NCBI GenBank assembly: GCA_027016675.1
Contig: JALUSH010000010.1
Span: forward strand, 2,510-17,862
Source of the DNA: Thermodesulfovibrio sp.
GTDB lineage: Bacteria; Nitrospirota; Thermodesulfovibrionia; Thermodesulfovibrionales; JdFR-85
Reading direction: 5' to 3'
DNA: 15,353 nt
The notes under the pieces were generated by a model. That model was not told where the DNA came from and searched no databases. It saw nothing but the letters and a program-made list of their open reading frames with translations. Below are positions 6,820-14,328 of this stretch, piece after piece; position 1 is the first letter of the stretch; every line of letters begins with the position of its first letter. The position numbers were made by a program, and so were the translations under genes.

Positions 6820-8673
6820 ATGGTTACAGAAGAGATAAATAGACTTCTGAGAGAGTTAGAATCTTCAGATCCTCAAAGGCGGAGATATGCAGCTGAACAG
6901 CTTCAAAATGCAGATGAGCGGGCACTGTATCCACTTATAAAGGCTCTTGAGGATGATGACCCCGGTGTTTCTGATGCTGCAATGAGATCTTTAATAAACA
7001 TTGGTGGAGAGGTAACCGCTTACATGATGCTTCCTCTGTTGAGAGAACATGCCCTTCTCAGAAATACTGCACTTTTGATTCTCAAGGAAATAGGAAATAT
7101 AGATATTATAAGAAAGCTGTTAGATGATAAGGATGACGATGTAAGAAAGTTTGGTATAGATCTCGTCTCTGAACTGAAAGACAAGGAGAGTTGTATTTAT
7201 CTGAAAAAATTGATAAAAGATCCAAACCCCAATGTAAGGGCTGCAACAGCCTCTGCCATTGGAGAGATAGGATGCCACAATTTAAAGGATGAACTTATTG
7301 AGGCACTACAGGATGATGAATGGGTCTGTTTCAGTGCTATTGATTCCATAGGTAAATTAAAAGACCCTGACTTTGTTAACGCACTTATTCCTTTAGTGGA
7401 TTCTCCTTCTGAGGCAATACGATACGCCACAGTAGAGGCTCTATCAGGGATTCCACACCCGAAGTCTATAGAGTTTCTAAAAGAGTATCTCAAGAAGGCA
7501 GGAGAGGCAGAGAAAAGGCTGATTATAAAAGGCCTTATTGAGATAGGGCTTACTCCAGATGATACATCCCTGAAGGATATTTTTTTGGAAATGCTACGCA
7601 GTGATGATAGGGATGATATGATTCACGCGCTAAAGGGGCTTATGCTTATTAAAGCCGGGGATGCGATCAGGGATATCCTTGAGCGTGGTGGTGCCATGGA
7701 TCCGCTTGATCCACTTCAACAGGACATGATAACCATAATCAGGGAGGCTGTGGTAGGTATAGGTTCCTGCGAGTCATTAATAGAGGCACTCCACACGGAT
7801 GATCTGAAATACAGGGCAAAAGTTATTGCCATAGAGGCAATTGGGGAACTTGGTTGTAAAGATGCCGTGGATGTGCTTGTGGAGCTACTAAAGTCAGAAA
7901 GCAGAGACATCAGAAGGGCTGGTATTAAGGCCATAGGAAGGCTTCAGCCTGATAATATCTATGAAGATATTATTACAGCCATTGATGATGCGGATGGACA
8001 TGTTAGAAGGGCTGCTATAAAGGCGCTCGGTGCGATAGGTGATGAACGGGTATTTGAACCGCTTATGGATGTATTGGAAAAAGAACCTTACAGGGATGTA
8101 AAGGAAGAAGCTGTTATCACTCTGATCAGGTTAGATGAGGGCAGATTTTTAAAGGATATGGATAGGTACGATGGCTACACAAAAAAACTTATAGCACGAT
8201 TCACCTCTAATCCAGAGGTGCTTGTTAGCCTTATTGGTTCTGAGGAGATAGAGGTAAGAATTGAGGCAATAAGAAGGCTTGGCATGTTTGCAGTTGACGA
8301 AAAATATCTAAACATAATAAAGGAACTTCTATATGATGACAATGTAGAGATTAGAAGGGCATCTGTGCTTAGCCTTATTGATGGAGGATATGGAGATGAG
8401 CTTTTTGTAAGACTGCTTGGTGATACGGACATGTGGGTAAGATACTATGCTGTAAAAGGTATTGGTGCTGTAGCTCCTGAGAAGCATCTTGACAGACTGA
8501 AAGAGATGTTGGACGACGAGAATGTGCCTGTTGTAATGGAAACAGTAAAGATCCTCGGGAGATATTTAGATCGAGATGATGTGAGGGAGCATATGGAAAG
8601 GTTAATTGATCATCCAGAAGAGGAGGTTAGGGAGGGTGTTCAGGAGGTATTAAATCTATCATGGAAGCGATGA
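6820..8673 (+). CDS. HEAT-repeat protein of unknown function, chemotaxis operon
   Basis: This is a 617-residue soluble, acidic protein built almost wholly of HEAT-like (PBS-lyase type) helical repeats of about 30 residues, roughly 18 by eye. The recurring D-x-x-V/I-R-x-A helix signature is seen near residues 47, 106, 136, 197, 361, 393, 477, 508 and 538. No signal peptide, membrane segment or catalytic motif is visible, so it is probably a protein-binding scaffold. It is the first gene after a predicted sigma-28 promoter and overlaps cheR at its 3' end, so a role in chemotaxis or motility is likely but unproven. No Shine-Dalgarno sequence precedes the ATG at 6820. The first repeat starts within a few residues of that Met, which supports the start. 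Bilin lyase activity is not implied: only the repeat type is shared. Confidence 0.85.
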   Translation: MVTEEINRLLRELESSDPQRRRYAAEQLQNADERALYPLIKALEDDDPGVSDAAMRSLINIGGEVTAYMMLPLLREHALLRNTALLILKEIGNIDIIRKLLDDKDDDVRKFGIDLVSELKDKESCIYLKKLIKDPNPNVRAATASAIGEIGCHNLKDELIEALQDDEWVCFSAIDSIGKLKDPDFVNALIPLVDSPSEAIRYATVEALSGIPHPKSIEFLKEYLKKAGEAEKRLIIKGLIEIGLTPDDTSLKDIFLEMLRSDDRDDMIHALKGLMLIKAGDAIRDILERGGAMDPLDPLQQDMITIIREAVVGIGSCESLIEALHTDDLKYRAKVIAIEAIGELGCKDAVDVLVELLKSESRDIRRAGIKAIGRLQPDNIYEDIITAIDDADGHVRRAAIKALGAIGDERVFEPLMDVLEKEPYRDVKEEAVITLIRLDEGRFLKDMDRYDGYTKKLIARFTSNPEVLVSLIGSEEIEVRIEAIRRLGMFAVDEKYLNIIKELLYDDNVEIRRASVLSLIDGGYGDELFVRLLGDTDMWVRYYAVKGIGAVAPEKHLDRLKEMLDDENVPVVMETVKILGRYLDRDDVREHMERLIDHPEEEVREGVQEVLNLSWKR

Positions 8674-9482
8674 GGCTTGATGAGACTGTTTTTAAAAAAC
8701 TCAGAGATTTTATCTATGAAAGGACAGGGATTTATATTAGTGACTCTAAAAAATATCTTCTTGAAAACAGGCTGCAGAGGAGGATACTTGAAAGAGGCTT
8801 TAGAGGATATGAAGAGTATTTATATTTCATCCAGTACAGTGGTGAAGAGGCAGAGCTTAAAAGGTTTTTTGATGCTGTTACAACAAATGAGACCTATTTT
8901 TTTAGAGAACCACAGCATTTTGACATACTCTTTGAGCATATTGTCCCTGAGATTAAAAAGAGTGGCCGTGAAAGATACCGAATCTGGTCTGCAGGATGTT
9001 CCACTGGTGAGGAACCATATACAATATCTATTTTGTTTAAAGAGATGAATATGACAAATCCCTTTAATGTTGACATAACAGGAACTGACTTGAACGAAAC
9101 AGTGCTTGAGACAGCAAAGAGAGGCATATATAGCTCATATTCAGTAAGAAACGTTCCCCGTACATATCTGAAAAAGTACTTTAAAGAAAACGGTGTTTCC
9201 TATCATCTTGACGACAGAATAAAAAAGATGGTGAGATTTCAAAAGGTCAATCTTGTAGACGAATTTGAAATGAATAGATTCAGAAACTACGATATTATAT
9301 TCTGTCGCAATGTGCTTATCTACTTCGATGATAAGGCAAAGAAAAAGGTTGTTTCCTTGTTGTATGACGCATTGAGACCAGGAGGTTACCTGTTTGTGGG
9401 TGCTTCAGAAAGCCTTCACAATATTACAAGGGCATTCAAGCCACTGGTAATTAATAAAACAGTGGTGTATAAAAGGGGTTAG
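8661..9482 (+). CDS. cheR: Chemotaxis protein methyltransferase CheR
   Basis: This encodes 273 residues, the normal length. CheR transfers methyl groups from S-adenosylmethionine to glutamates of chemoreceptors for adaptation, opposing CheB. The N-terminal helical domain (about 1-80) is followed by the methyltransferase domain. Visible are VTTNETYFFRE at about residue 72, the SAM-binding IWSAGCSTGEEPYT near 108-121, DITGTDLNE, and FCRNVLIYFD near 214. The reading frame overlaps the HEAT-repeat gene by 13 nt if the ATG at 8661 is used. That ATG has AGGAGG at 8642-8647, a rather long 13 nt upstream. The ATG at 8670 gives an ATGA overlap and begins at the conserved MRLDETVF, so it is nearly as likely. 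No C-terminal TPR domain is present. Confidence 0.95.
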   Translation: MEAMRLDETVFKKLRDFIYERTGIYISDSKKYLLENRLQRRILERGFRGYEEYLYFIQYSGEEAELKRFFDAVTTNETYFFREPQHFDILFEHIVPEIKKSGRERYRIWSAGCSTGEEPYTISILFKEMNMTNPFNVDITGTDLNETVLETAKRGIYSSYSVRNVPRTYLKKYFKENGVSYHLDDRIKKMVRFQKVNLVDEFEMNRFRNYDIIFCRNVLIYFDDKAKKKVVSLLYDALRPGGYLFVGASESLHNITRAFKPLVINKTVVYKRG

Positions 9483-9484
9483 AA

Positions 9485-9877
9485 ATGAGAATACTTGTGG
9501 TTGATGATGACAGTATTACAAGGAAACTTCTTGGTATGTATCTAAAATCAAAAGGATATGAGGTTGAATATGCTGAGAACGGTCTTGAGGCTCTGGAGAA
9601 ACTGGGCCAGGTGGAGATCAATATTGTTCTTACAGATTTAAACATGCCCTATATGGATGGAATTGAATTTACAAGAAACATGAAAACAGAGCCCAATTAT
9701 AGTCATATACCAGTGTTAATGGTAACAACAGAGGCAGATAGTGATGAAAAAGAGAGGGCGATTCAGGCAGGTGCTGATGCCTATCTTGTTAAACCTGTAA
9801 CAGCAGAACAAATAAACGAGACAGTAAGGAGGCTTCTTAAGGAGATCTTCCAAAAAGGAGGTGATTTCAATGTTTGA
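9485..9877 (+). CDS. Stand-alone CheY-like response regulator
   Basis: This is a single receiver domain of 130 residues with no output domain. All phosphorylation residues are present: acidic pocket D7/D8, phosphoacceptor D51 in LTDLNMP, T81 in VTTEAD, and K103 in LVKP. It should therefore be phosphorylated, most likely by the CheA encoded downstream. It differs clearly from the second receiver that follows it: DDDSITRKL in place of DDFSTMRKI, and no W after the acceptor Asp. It may act as a phosphate sink, bind another target such as the HEAT-repeat protein, or regulate CheA. This is inference. AGGGG at 9474-9478 lies 6 nt upstream of the ATG. It overlaps cheY by 8 nt. Confidence 0.9.
   Translation: MRILVVDDDSITRKLLGMYLKSKGYEVEYAENGLEALEKLGQVEINIVLTDLNMPYMDGIEFTRNMKTEPNYSHIPVLMVTTEADSDEKERAIQAGADAYLVKPVTAEQINETVRRLLKEIFQKGGDFNV
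9855..9865 (+). promoter_or_regulatory. Near-perfect ribosome binding site of cheY
   Basis: AAGGAGGTGAT matches the full complement of the 16S rRNA 3' end over 11 bases, with 8 nt between AGGAGG and the ATG at 9870. It lies inside the 3' end of the preceding receiver gene and decides the cheY start: the in-frame GTG at 9861 overlaps the site itself and cannot be the initiator. It predicts high CheY translation. Confidence 0.85.
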
Positions 9878-10262
9878 ACCCAATACACGCATCCTTGTAG
9901 TGGATGATTTCTCCACGATGAGGAAGATAGTGAAGAATGTCCTCAAACAGCTTGGTTACAACAACATTGAGGAGGCTGAGAATGGTGCCGAGGCGCTGCA
10001 GAAATTGAGGTCAAAAAAATTTGATTTTGTCGTGTCAGACTGGAACATGCCCAATATGGATGGCCTTGAGATGCTAAAGGCCATAAGGTCTGATGCAGAA
10101 CTAAAACATCTGCCTGTACTTATGGTGACTGCTGAGGCAGAGAAGGACAAAGTAATAGCAGCAATTAAGGCAGGTGTAAACAACTATATTGTAAAGCCCT
10201 TTACTGCTGAGACCCTGAAACAGAAGATGGAGCAGATTTATCAGAAACTATATAAAAACTAA
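9870..10262 (+). CDS. cheY: Chemotaxis response regulator CheY
   Basis: This is a 130-residue single receiver that aligns without gaps to remembered E. coli CheY at all key positions. They are D12 and D13, F14, phosphoacceptor D57 followed by W58 in SDWNMPNMDGLE, switch residue T87 in MVTAEA, Y106, and K109 in VKPFTA. Phosphorylated by CheA, it should bind FliM at the flagellar switch to change rotation. In CheZ-containing bacteria CheZ removes the phosphate, and a CheZ domain is encoded at the other end of the window. The start at 9870 follows a near-perfect Shine-Dalgarno sequence. The gene is followed by 43 nt before the cheA ATG, one of the larger gaps in this operon. Confidence 0.97.
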   Translation: MFEPNTRILVVDDFSTMRKIVKNVLKQLGYNNIEEAENGAEALQKLRSKKFDFVVSDWNMPNMDGLEMLKAIRSDAELKHLPVLMVTAEAEKDKVIAAIKAGVNNYIVKPFTAETLKQKMEQIYQKLYKN

Positions 10263-10305
10263 AGCTGTAAACATAAATCGTTGAAAGTACTATCTGGAGG
10301 TAGTG

Positions 10306-12099
10306 ATGTCTGATGAGATGAGAGAGATTATCGAGGATTTTATCATTGAAACACAGGAGATTCTTGATGCACTGGATGAGAAATTTGTGGAACTGGAGAA
10401 AGACAGATCCAATCAGTCACTTCTGAATGAAATATTCAGGAGTGTCCATACTATAAAAGGTGCTGCTGGATTTTTGGGGTTTAATCAGATTGTGGAACTC
10501 ACTCATGCCACAGAGAATGTCCTGAAGAAGTTGCCAGATGGTATTATGGAGGCAACTCCTGAGATCATGGATGTGGTTCTACAGGCTGTGGACATGTTAA
10601 AGAAACTGCTGGAACATGTGAAAGCCCAGGATAACAAGCAGGAAGACCTTGCTGAGATAATCTCCACATTAAAGGCCATAGACTCAGGTGATCTACCATC
10701 AGAAAATGTAGAAAAAGAAGAAATTAAAGAAGAGATGGACATAGCCACCACTTCTGTATCTGAAATTTCAGAGGAGCCGGCCCATAGTGAAGAAAATGAC
10801 AGGCAAACAATAAATCACCAGCCTGATAAAGGAAAGATATCAGAACCAGAGGCACAGAGCAGGGAGTCGAATCACAAGGAGACAATACATGTTGAGCAGA
10901 CTATAAGGGTTGATGTGGAAAGGCTTGACAGTGTTTTAAACCTTGTGGGTGAGCTTGTACTTGGTAGAAACAGACTTATGAAGATTACTTCCAACCTTGA
11001 ATCAAAGTATACAGATGACCCGGAGGTATCATCTCTTTCTGAAACCATGGCCTTTCTGAATCTGATTACATCTGATCTTCAGATGGCTGTAATGAAGACA
11101 AGAATGCAACCTGTGAAGAAGGTGTTTAACAAATTCCCACGTATGGTCAGAGACCTTGCACGGTCCTGTAACAAGGATGTGGAGCTTTTGATAAGTGGCG
11201 AAGATACAGAGGTTGATAAGTCTGTAATAGAGAATATAGCTGACCCGCTTGTACATCTCATAAGGAATGCAATTGATCATGGCATTGAATCAAGGGATGT
11301 GCGTATAGAAAAAGGAAAACCAGAAAAAGGAGTGATAAAGCTCTCAGCATCACAGGAAGGTAATAACATAGTTATAGAGATAGAGGATGACGGTAGGGGT
11401 ATAAATGTGGAGGCAGTAAAAAGAAAGGCCCTGGAGAAGGGTCTTGTAACAGAAGAGCAGTTGCAAAATGTCTCAGACAAAGATGCCCTTGAATATATAT
11501 TTTTACCAGGTTTTTCAACAGCACAACAGGTTAGCGATATCTCAGGCCGTGGTGTGGGAATGGATGTTGTTAAAACAAACCTGGCCAAATTAAATGGTTC
11601 AATAGATATTGTAACAGAAGAGGACAAGGGGACAAGGTTTACCATCAGACTTCCTTTAACACTTGCAATTATCCAGACACTGATGGTTGAGGTTCATGGA
11701 GAAACCTATGCTATCCCCCTTGGTTCTGTGCTTGAAACAGTAAAAATCCGTCAGGATGAAATAAAGACAATCGATACCCAGGAGGTTATACAGCTAAGGG
11801 GAGAGATTGTGCCAATTCTGAGATTGGCGAGACTTTTCAATATCTATTCTGCGGATAGTAAAGATAGATATTATGCAGTCGTGGTAAGCGCAGAGGATAA
11901 GAAGTTTGGGATTGTTGTTGACAGACTCAAGGGACAGGAGGAGGTTGTTATAAAGGCTGTAGAGGGTGATTTCATTAATTTCAGGGACTCCAACATAATT
12001 GCAGGTGCTACGATTACTGGAGATGGAAGGGTTGTATTAATAATCGATGTGGCAATGATGCTTCAATTTGTAACCAGGTCTGAGGCAGCCTATGTATAA
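10306..12099 (+). CDS. cheA: Chemotaxis histidine kinase CheA (no clear P2 domain)
   Basis: This 597-residue kinase is shorter than E. coli CheA (654). P1 (HPt, about 1-125) carries phosphorylatable H48 in SVHTIKGAAGFLG. Residues about 128-193 are a charged, low-hydrophobicity linker with no recognisable P2 (CheY/CheB-binding) domain. P3 dimerisation follows at about 198-260. The P4 ATPase has the N-box LVHLIRNAIDHG (315-326), the G1 box DDGRG (361-365) and the G2 box GRGVGMD (414-420). The C-terminal P5 is CheW-like (about 460-597). GGAGG at 10296-10300 sits 5 nt before the ATG at 10306, so the in-frame GTG at 10303 is less likely. CheA should autophosphorylate under receptor and CheW control, then pass phosphate to CheY, the second receiver and CheB. 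It overlaps cheB by 8 nt. Confidence 0.97.
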   Translation: MSDEMREIIEDFIIETQEILDALDEKFVELEKDRSNQSLLNEIFRSVHTIKGAAGFLGFNQIVELTHATENVLKKLPDGIMEATPEIMDVVLQAVDMLKKLLEHVKAQDNKQEDLAEIISTLKAIDSGDLPSENVEKEEIKEEMDIATTSVSEISEEPAHSEENDRQTINHQPDKGKISEPEAQSRESNHKETIHVEQTIRVDVERLDSVLNLVGELVLGRNRLMKITSNLESKYTDDPEVSSLSETMAFLNLITSDLQMAVMKTRMQPVKKVFNKFPRMVRDLARSCNKDVELLISGEDTEVDKSVIENIADPLVHLIRNAIDHGIESRDVRIEKGKPEKGVIKLSASQEGNNIVIEIEDDGRGINVEAVKRKALEKGLVTEEQLQNVSDKDALEYIFLPGFSTAQQVSDISGRGVGMDVVKTNLAKLNGSIDIVTEEDKGTRFTIRLPLTLAIIQTLMVEVHGETYAIPLGSVLETVKIRQDEIKTIDTQEVIQLRGEIVPILRLARLFNIYSADSKDRYYAVVVSAEDKKFGIVVDRLKGQEEVVIKAVEGDFINFRDSNIIAGATITGDGRVVLIIDVAMMLQFVTRSEAAYV

Positions 12100-13144
12100 T
12101 ACAAACAATAAGATACGTGTTCTGGTAGTGGATGACTCTGCATTCATGAGGAATGCCATTACAAAAATGATCACCTCTGATCCAGAATTTATGGTTGTGG
12201 GTACAGCCAGGGATGGTGTGGAGGCCATTGACAAGGTAATCTCTCTTAGACCTGACATTGTTACCCTTGATATAGAGATGCCAAGGATGAACGGTCTGGA
12301 GGCTCTTAAGGTGATTATGGATAAGTCTCCAGTACCTGTAATAATGGTGAGTTCTCTTACCACAGAGGGAGCAAAAGAGACAATTGAGGCCCTTGAATTA
12401 GGTGCAATAGATTTTATTCCCAAAAACCTCTCTGACCTTTCAATAAATATTGTAAAGATCAAGGATTATCTCATTAATAAACTGAAAGCGATAGGTAGAA
12501 GAAAGATAGTACCAAAGAGAAGAAGACAATCTTGTGGTCCTGTGGTTATAAGAAAGAGCTTTGAAGGACAGAGAAAGATCAGCCTCGTGGCTATCGGAAG
12601 CTCTACAGGTGGTCCCAGGGCACTTCAGGATATAATACCTTCTCTTCCAGAGGGGTTCCCTGTTCCGATACTGGTTTCACAGCATATGCCAAGAAATTTT
12701 ACAGGCCCCTTTGCAGAGAGACTCAATCAATTGAGCAAAATAACAGTTAAAGAGGCAGAGAACGAGGAACCGCTCATGAATGGGACAGTCTATATTGCAC
12801 CGGGTGGTGGACATATGGAGATTTTCAGGAAGAAGGCAATTGATGTAAGAATAAAAATCCTTTCAGACAATGGTGACAGTATTTACAAACCCTCTGTTGA
12901 TATAATGATGATCTCTGCAGCAGAGGTATTTCCGGGAAGGGTTCTGGGTGTAATTCTTACAGGTATGGGCAATGATGGATTAAAGGGAATGGAAAGAATA
13001 AAGCATGGTGGCGGCAGAACCATTGCACAGGATGAAGAGACCTCTGTGGTCTATGGAATGCCCAAGGTTGTAGTAGAAGCAGGACTGGCTGACAAAATTC
13101 TGTCCATTAATGAGATAGCAGGTGAGATAGTTAATTCAGTGTAG
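12092..13144 (+). CDS. cheB: Chemotaxis methylesterase/deamidase CheB
   Basis: This is a 350-residue two-domain protein of usual length. The receiver domain (about 7-125) has D14/D15 and phosphoacceptor D60 in TLDIEMP. A basic linker (about 130-160, KPKRRR-like) leads to the esterase domain. The catalytic triad is visible as S171 in GSSTGGP, H198 in SQHMPRNF and D295 in LTGMGNDG. CheB removes receptor methyl groups and deamidates glutamines when phosphorylated by CheA, the counterpart of the CheR encoded upstream. It overlaps the cheA end by 8 nt, with GAGG about 6 nt before the ATG. It is the last gene of the operon and is followed by a strong terminator. No cheD is present. Confidence 0.97.
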   Translation: MYNTNNKIRVLVVDDSAFMRNAITKMITSDPEFMVVGTARDGVEAIDKVISLRPDIVTLDIEMPRMNGLEALKVIMDKSPVPVIMVSSLTTEGAKETIEALELGAIDFIPKNLSDLSINIVKIKDYLINKLKAIGRRKIVPKRRRQSCGPVVIRKSFEGQRKISLVAIGSSTGGPRALQDIIPSLPEGFPVPILVSQHMPRNFTGPFAERLNQLSKITVKEAENEEPLMNGTVYIAPGGGHMEIFRKKAIDVRIKILSDNGDSIYKPSVDIMMISAAEVFPGRVLGVILTGMGNDGLKGMERIKHGGGRTIAQDEETSVVYGMPKVVVEAGLADKILSINEIAGEIVNSV

Positions 13145-13172
13145 CCTCCCCACATCTCCTCTAACCCCCTCC

Positions 13173-14294
13173 TCAGGCTGGCTCACAACAATTATGAGCC
13201 AGCCTTTTCTTTAATAACATTATGATAATAGTGTTAGAAACCAACATACCCTTATGGGTTAGTGATAGACGGTCTGCACGGGTTAAGATAAACCCACCTC
13301 TTTCAAGTCTATTGATGATATCCTGAGAAAATGAATATTTCCTTCTGTCAATACCATAGGATGTTCTGAGTCCAAGCATGATTTCCTCTTCTATTATGTC
13401 CATCTCAGAAAGGATTGTCTTTTGTATACATGCCGTACCGTTCTTTTCTATTTTTTCAATATAGGCAGATATATCTGATACATTACAAAACCTTACATTA
13501 TCAATCATGGAATGGGCAGAGGGCCCGAACCCAATATAATCTCCTCTGAGCCAGTAATTAAGGTTGTGAATACATTGATACCCTTCAAAAGAAAAGTTAG
13601 AGATCTCATAGTGAAGATAGTTCTTCTTACAAAGAAGATCGCAGCAATACAGGTAAAGTCCTGCTACTTCATCATCAGAAACTGGTTCTATAATGCCCTT
13701 TTTTATACTATCATAGAGCTTAGTATTTTCATGATAACTCAGTTCATATAAAGAAACATGGGGTATGTCAAAGGTTGAGATTGTTTGTAGTGTATGATTT
13801 AGTGTTTGTCTGCTCTGACCTGGTATTCCGTAGATCAGATCTACAGAGAAGTTCCCAAAGGTCTGAGAAACAGCCCTTAATGTGTTAATTGCCTCTTCAG
13901 GAGAGTGGATTCTGCCCAGTATCCTTAATTCATTCCCATTGAGAGATTGAATGCCAAGGCTTAATCTGTTTATGCCTGCGAGTCTGTAATCCTTAAGTCT
14001 TTTTAGATCAAGAATACCTGGATTTGCTTCAAGGGTGATCTCTATGGTATCCTCAAAAGAGAATTTTCTGTAAAGGGTATCAAGTATAAGCTGGATCTCT
14101 TCAGGTCTTAGAAGTGATGGTGTACCTCCACCCAGATAAATGGAACGGCACTTCTTTTTATATGTGCACGCATCTATCTCTTTTAAGAGTGTTCTAAGGA
14201 AGATGTTCTTGTATTCCTCGTCAAAGCCTATTGAATAGAAATCACAGTAATTGCATTTTTTTATACAGAATGGTACATGGATATATATGCCCAT
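13173..14294 (-). CDS. hemW: Radical SAM heme chaperone HemW
   Basis: This is a 373-residue radical SAM protein of normal HemW length. The cluster motif C10-x3-C14-x2-C17 is present in CIKKCNYCDFYS. The position that is a fourth cysteine in HemN is Phe19, which points to HemW rather than the true oxygen-independent coproporphyrinogen oxidase HemN. Also visible are YLGGGTPS near 53-60, EANPG, RLSLGIQS, DLIYGIPGQ and HVSLYELSYH. HemW binds heme and is thought to deliver it to respiratory proteins; many databases label it HemN-like. It lies 34 nt downstream of the cheW-cheZ fusion gene on the same strand, with no obvious ribosome site. Its last codons (AHNCCEPA) are written in the cheB terminator stem and loop. 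Confidence 0.93.
   Translation of the reverse strand: MGIYIHVPFCIKKCNYCDFYSIGFDEEYKNIFLRTLLKEIDACTYKKKCRSIYLGGGTPSLLRPEEIQLILDTLYRKFSFEDTIEITLEANPGILDLKRLKDYRLAGINRLSLGIQSLNGNELRILGRIHSPEEAINTLRAVSQTFGNFSVDLIYGIPGQSRQTLNHTLQTISTFDIPHVSLYELSYHENTKLYDSIKKGIIEPVSDDEVAGLYLYCCDLLCKKNYLHYEISNFSFEGYQCIHNLNYWLRGDYIGFGPSAHSMIDNVRFCNVSDISAYIEKIEKNGTACIQKTILSEMDIIEEEIMLGLRTSYGIDRRKYSFSQDIINRLERGGFILTRADRLSLTHKGMLVSNTIIIMLLKKRLAHNCCEPA
13176..13212 (+). terminator. Intrinsic terminator after cheB
   Basis: A perfect 10-bp GC-rich stem, GGCTGGCTCA (13176-13185) with TGAGCCAGCC (13195-13204), encloses a 9-nt loop and is followed by TTTTCTTT (13205-13212). It starts about 30 nt after the cheB stop and should end the chemotaxis transcript. 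There is no T-run on the opposite side, so it should act only on the + strand. It lies wholly inside the 3' coding end of the convergent hemW gene. Confidence 0.93.
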
Positions 14295-14328
14295 GTATTA
14301 ATTATAAATGATTTATGCATTTCGAATT

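Noticed and set aside
6797..6840. ATG at 6797 as a small leader peptide before the HEAT-repeat gene.
   Set aside because: It is only about a dozen codons, lies within the predicted promoter and upstream of the expected transcription start, and has no ribosome site.
10263..10305. A separate promoter for cheA between cheY and cheA (TAAAGCTG at 10260).
   Set aside because: No GCCGATAA-like element follows at 11 nt and no sigma-70 or sigma-54 pair is recognisable.
13173..14294. Annotation as coproporphyrinogen III oxidase HemN.
   Set aside because: The fourth cysteine position of the HemN motif is Phe here and the length fits HemW.
14295..14328. TATAAT on the minus strand (14306-14301) as a hemW promoter.
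   Set aside because: No -35 element lies at a proper distance, and transcription would begin at or after the start codon. The gap is AT-rich, so a chance match is expected.
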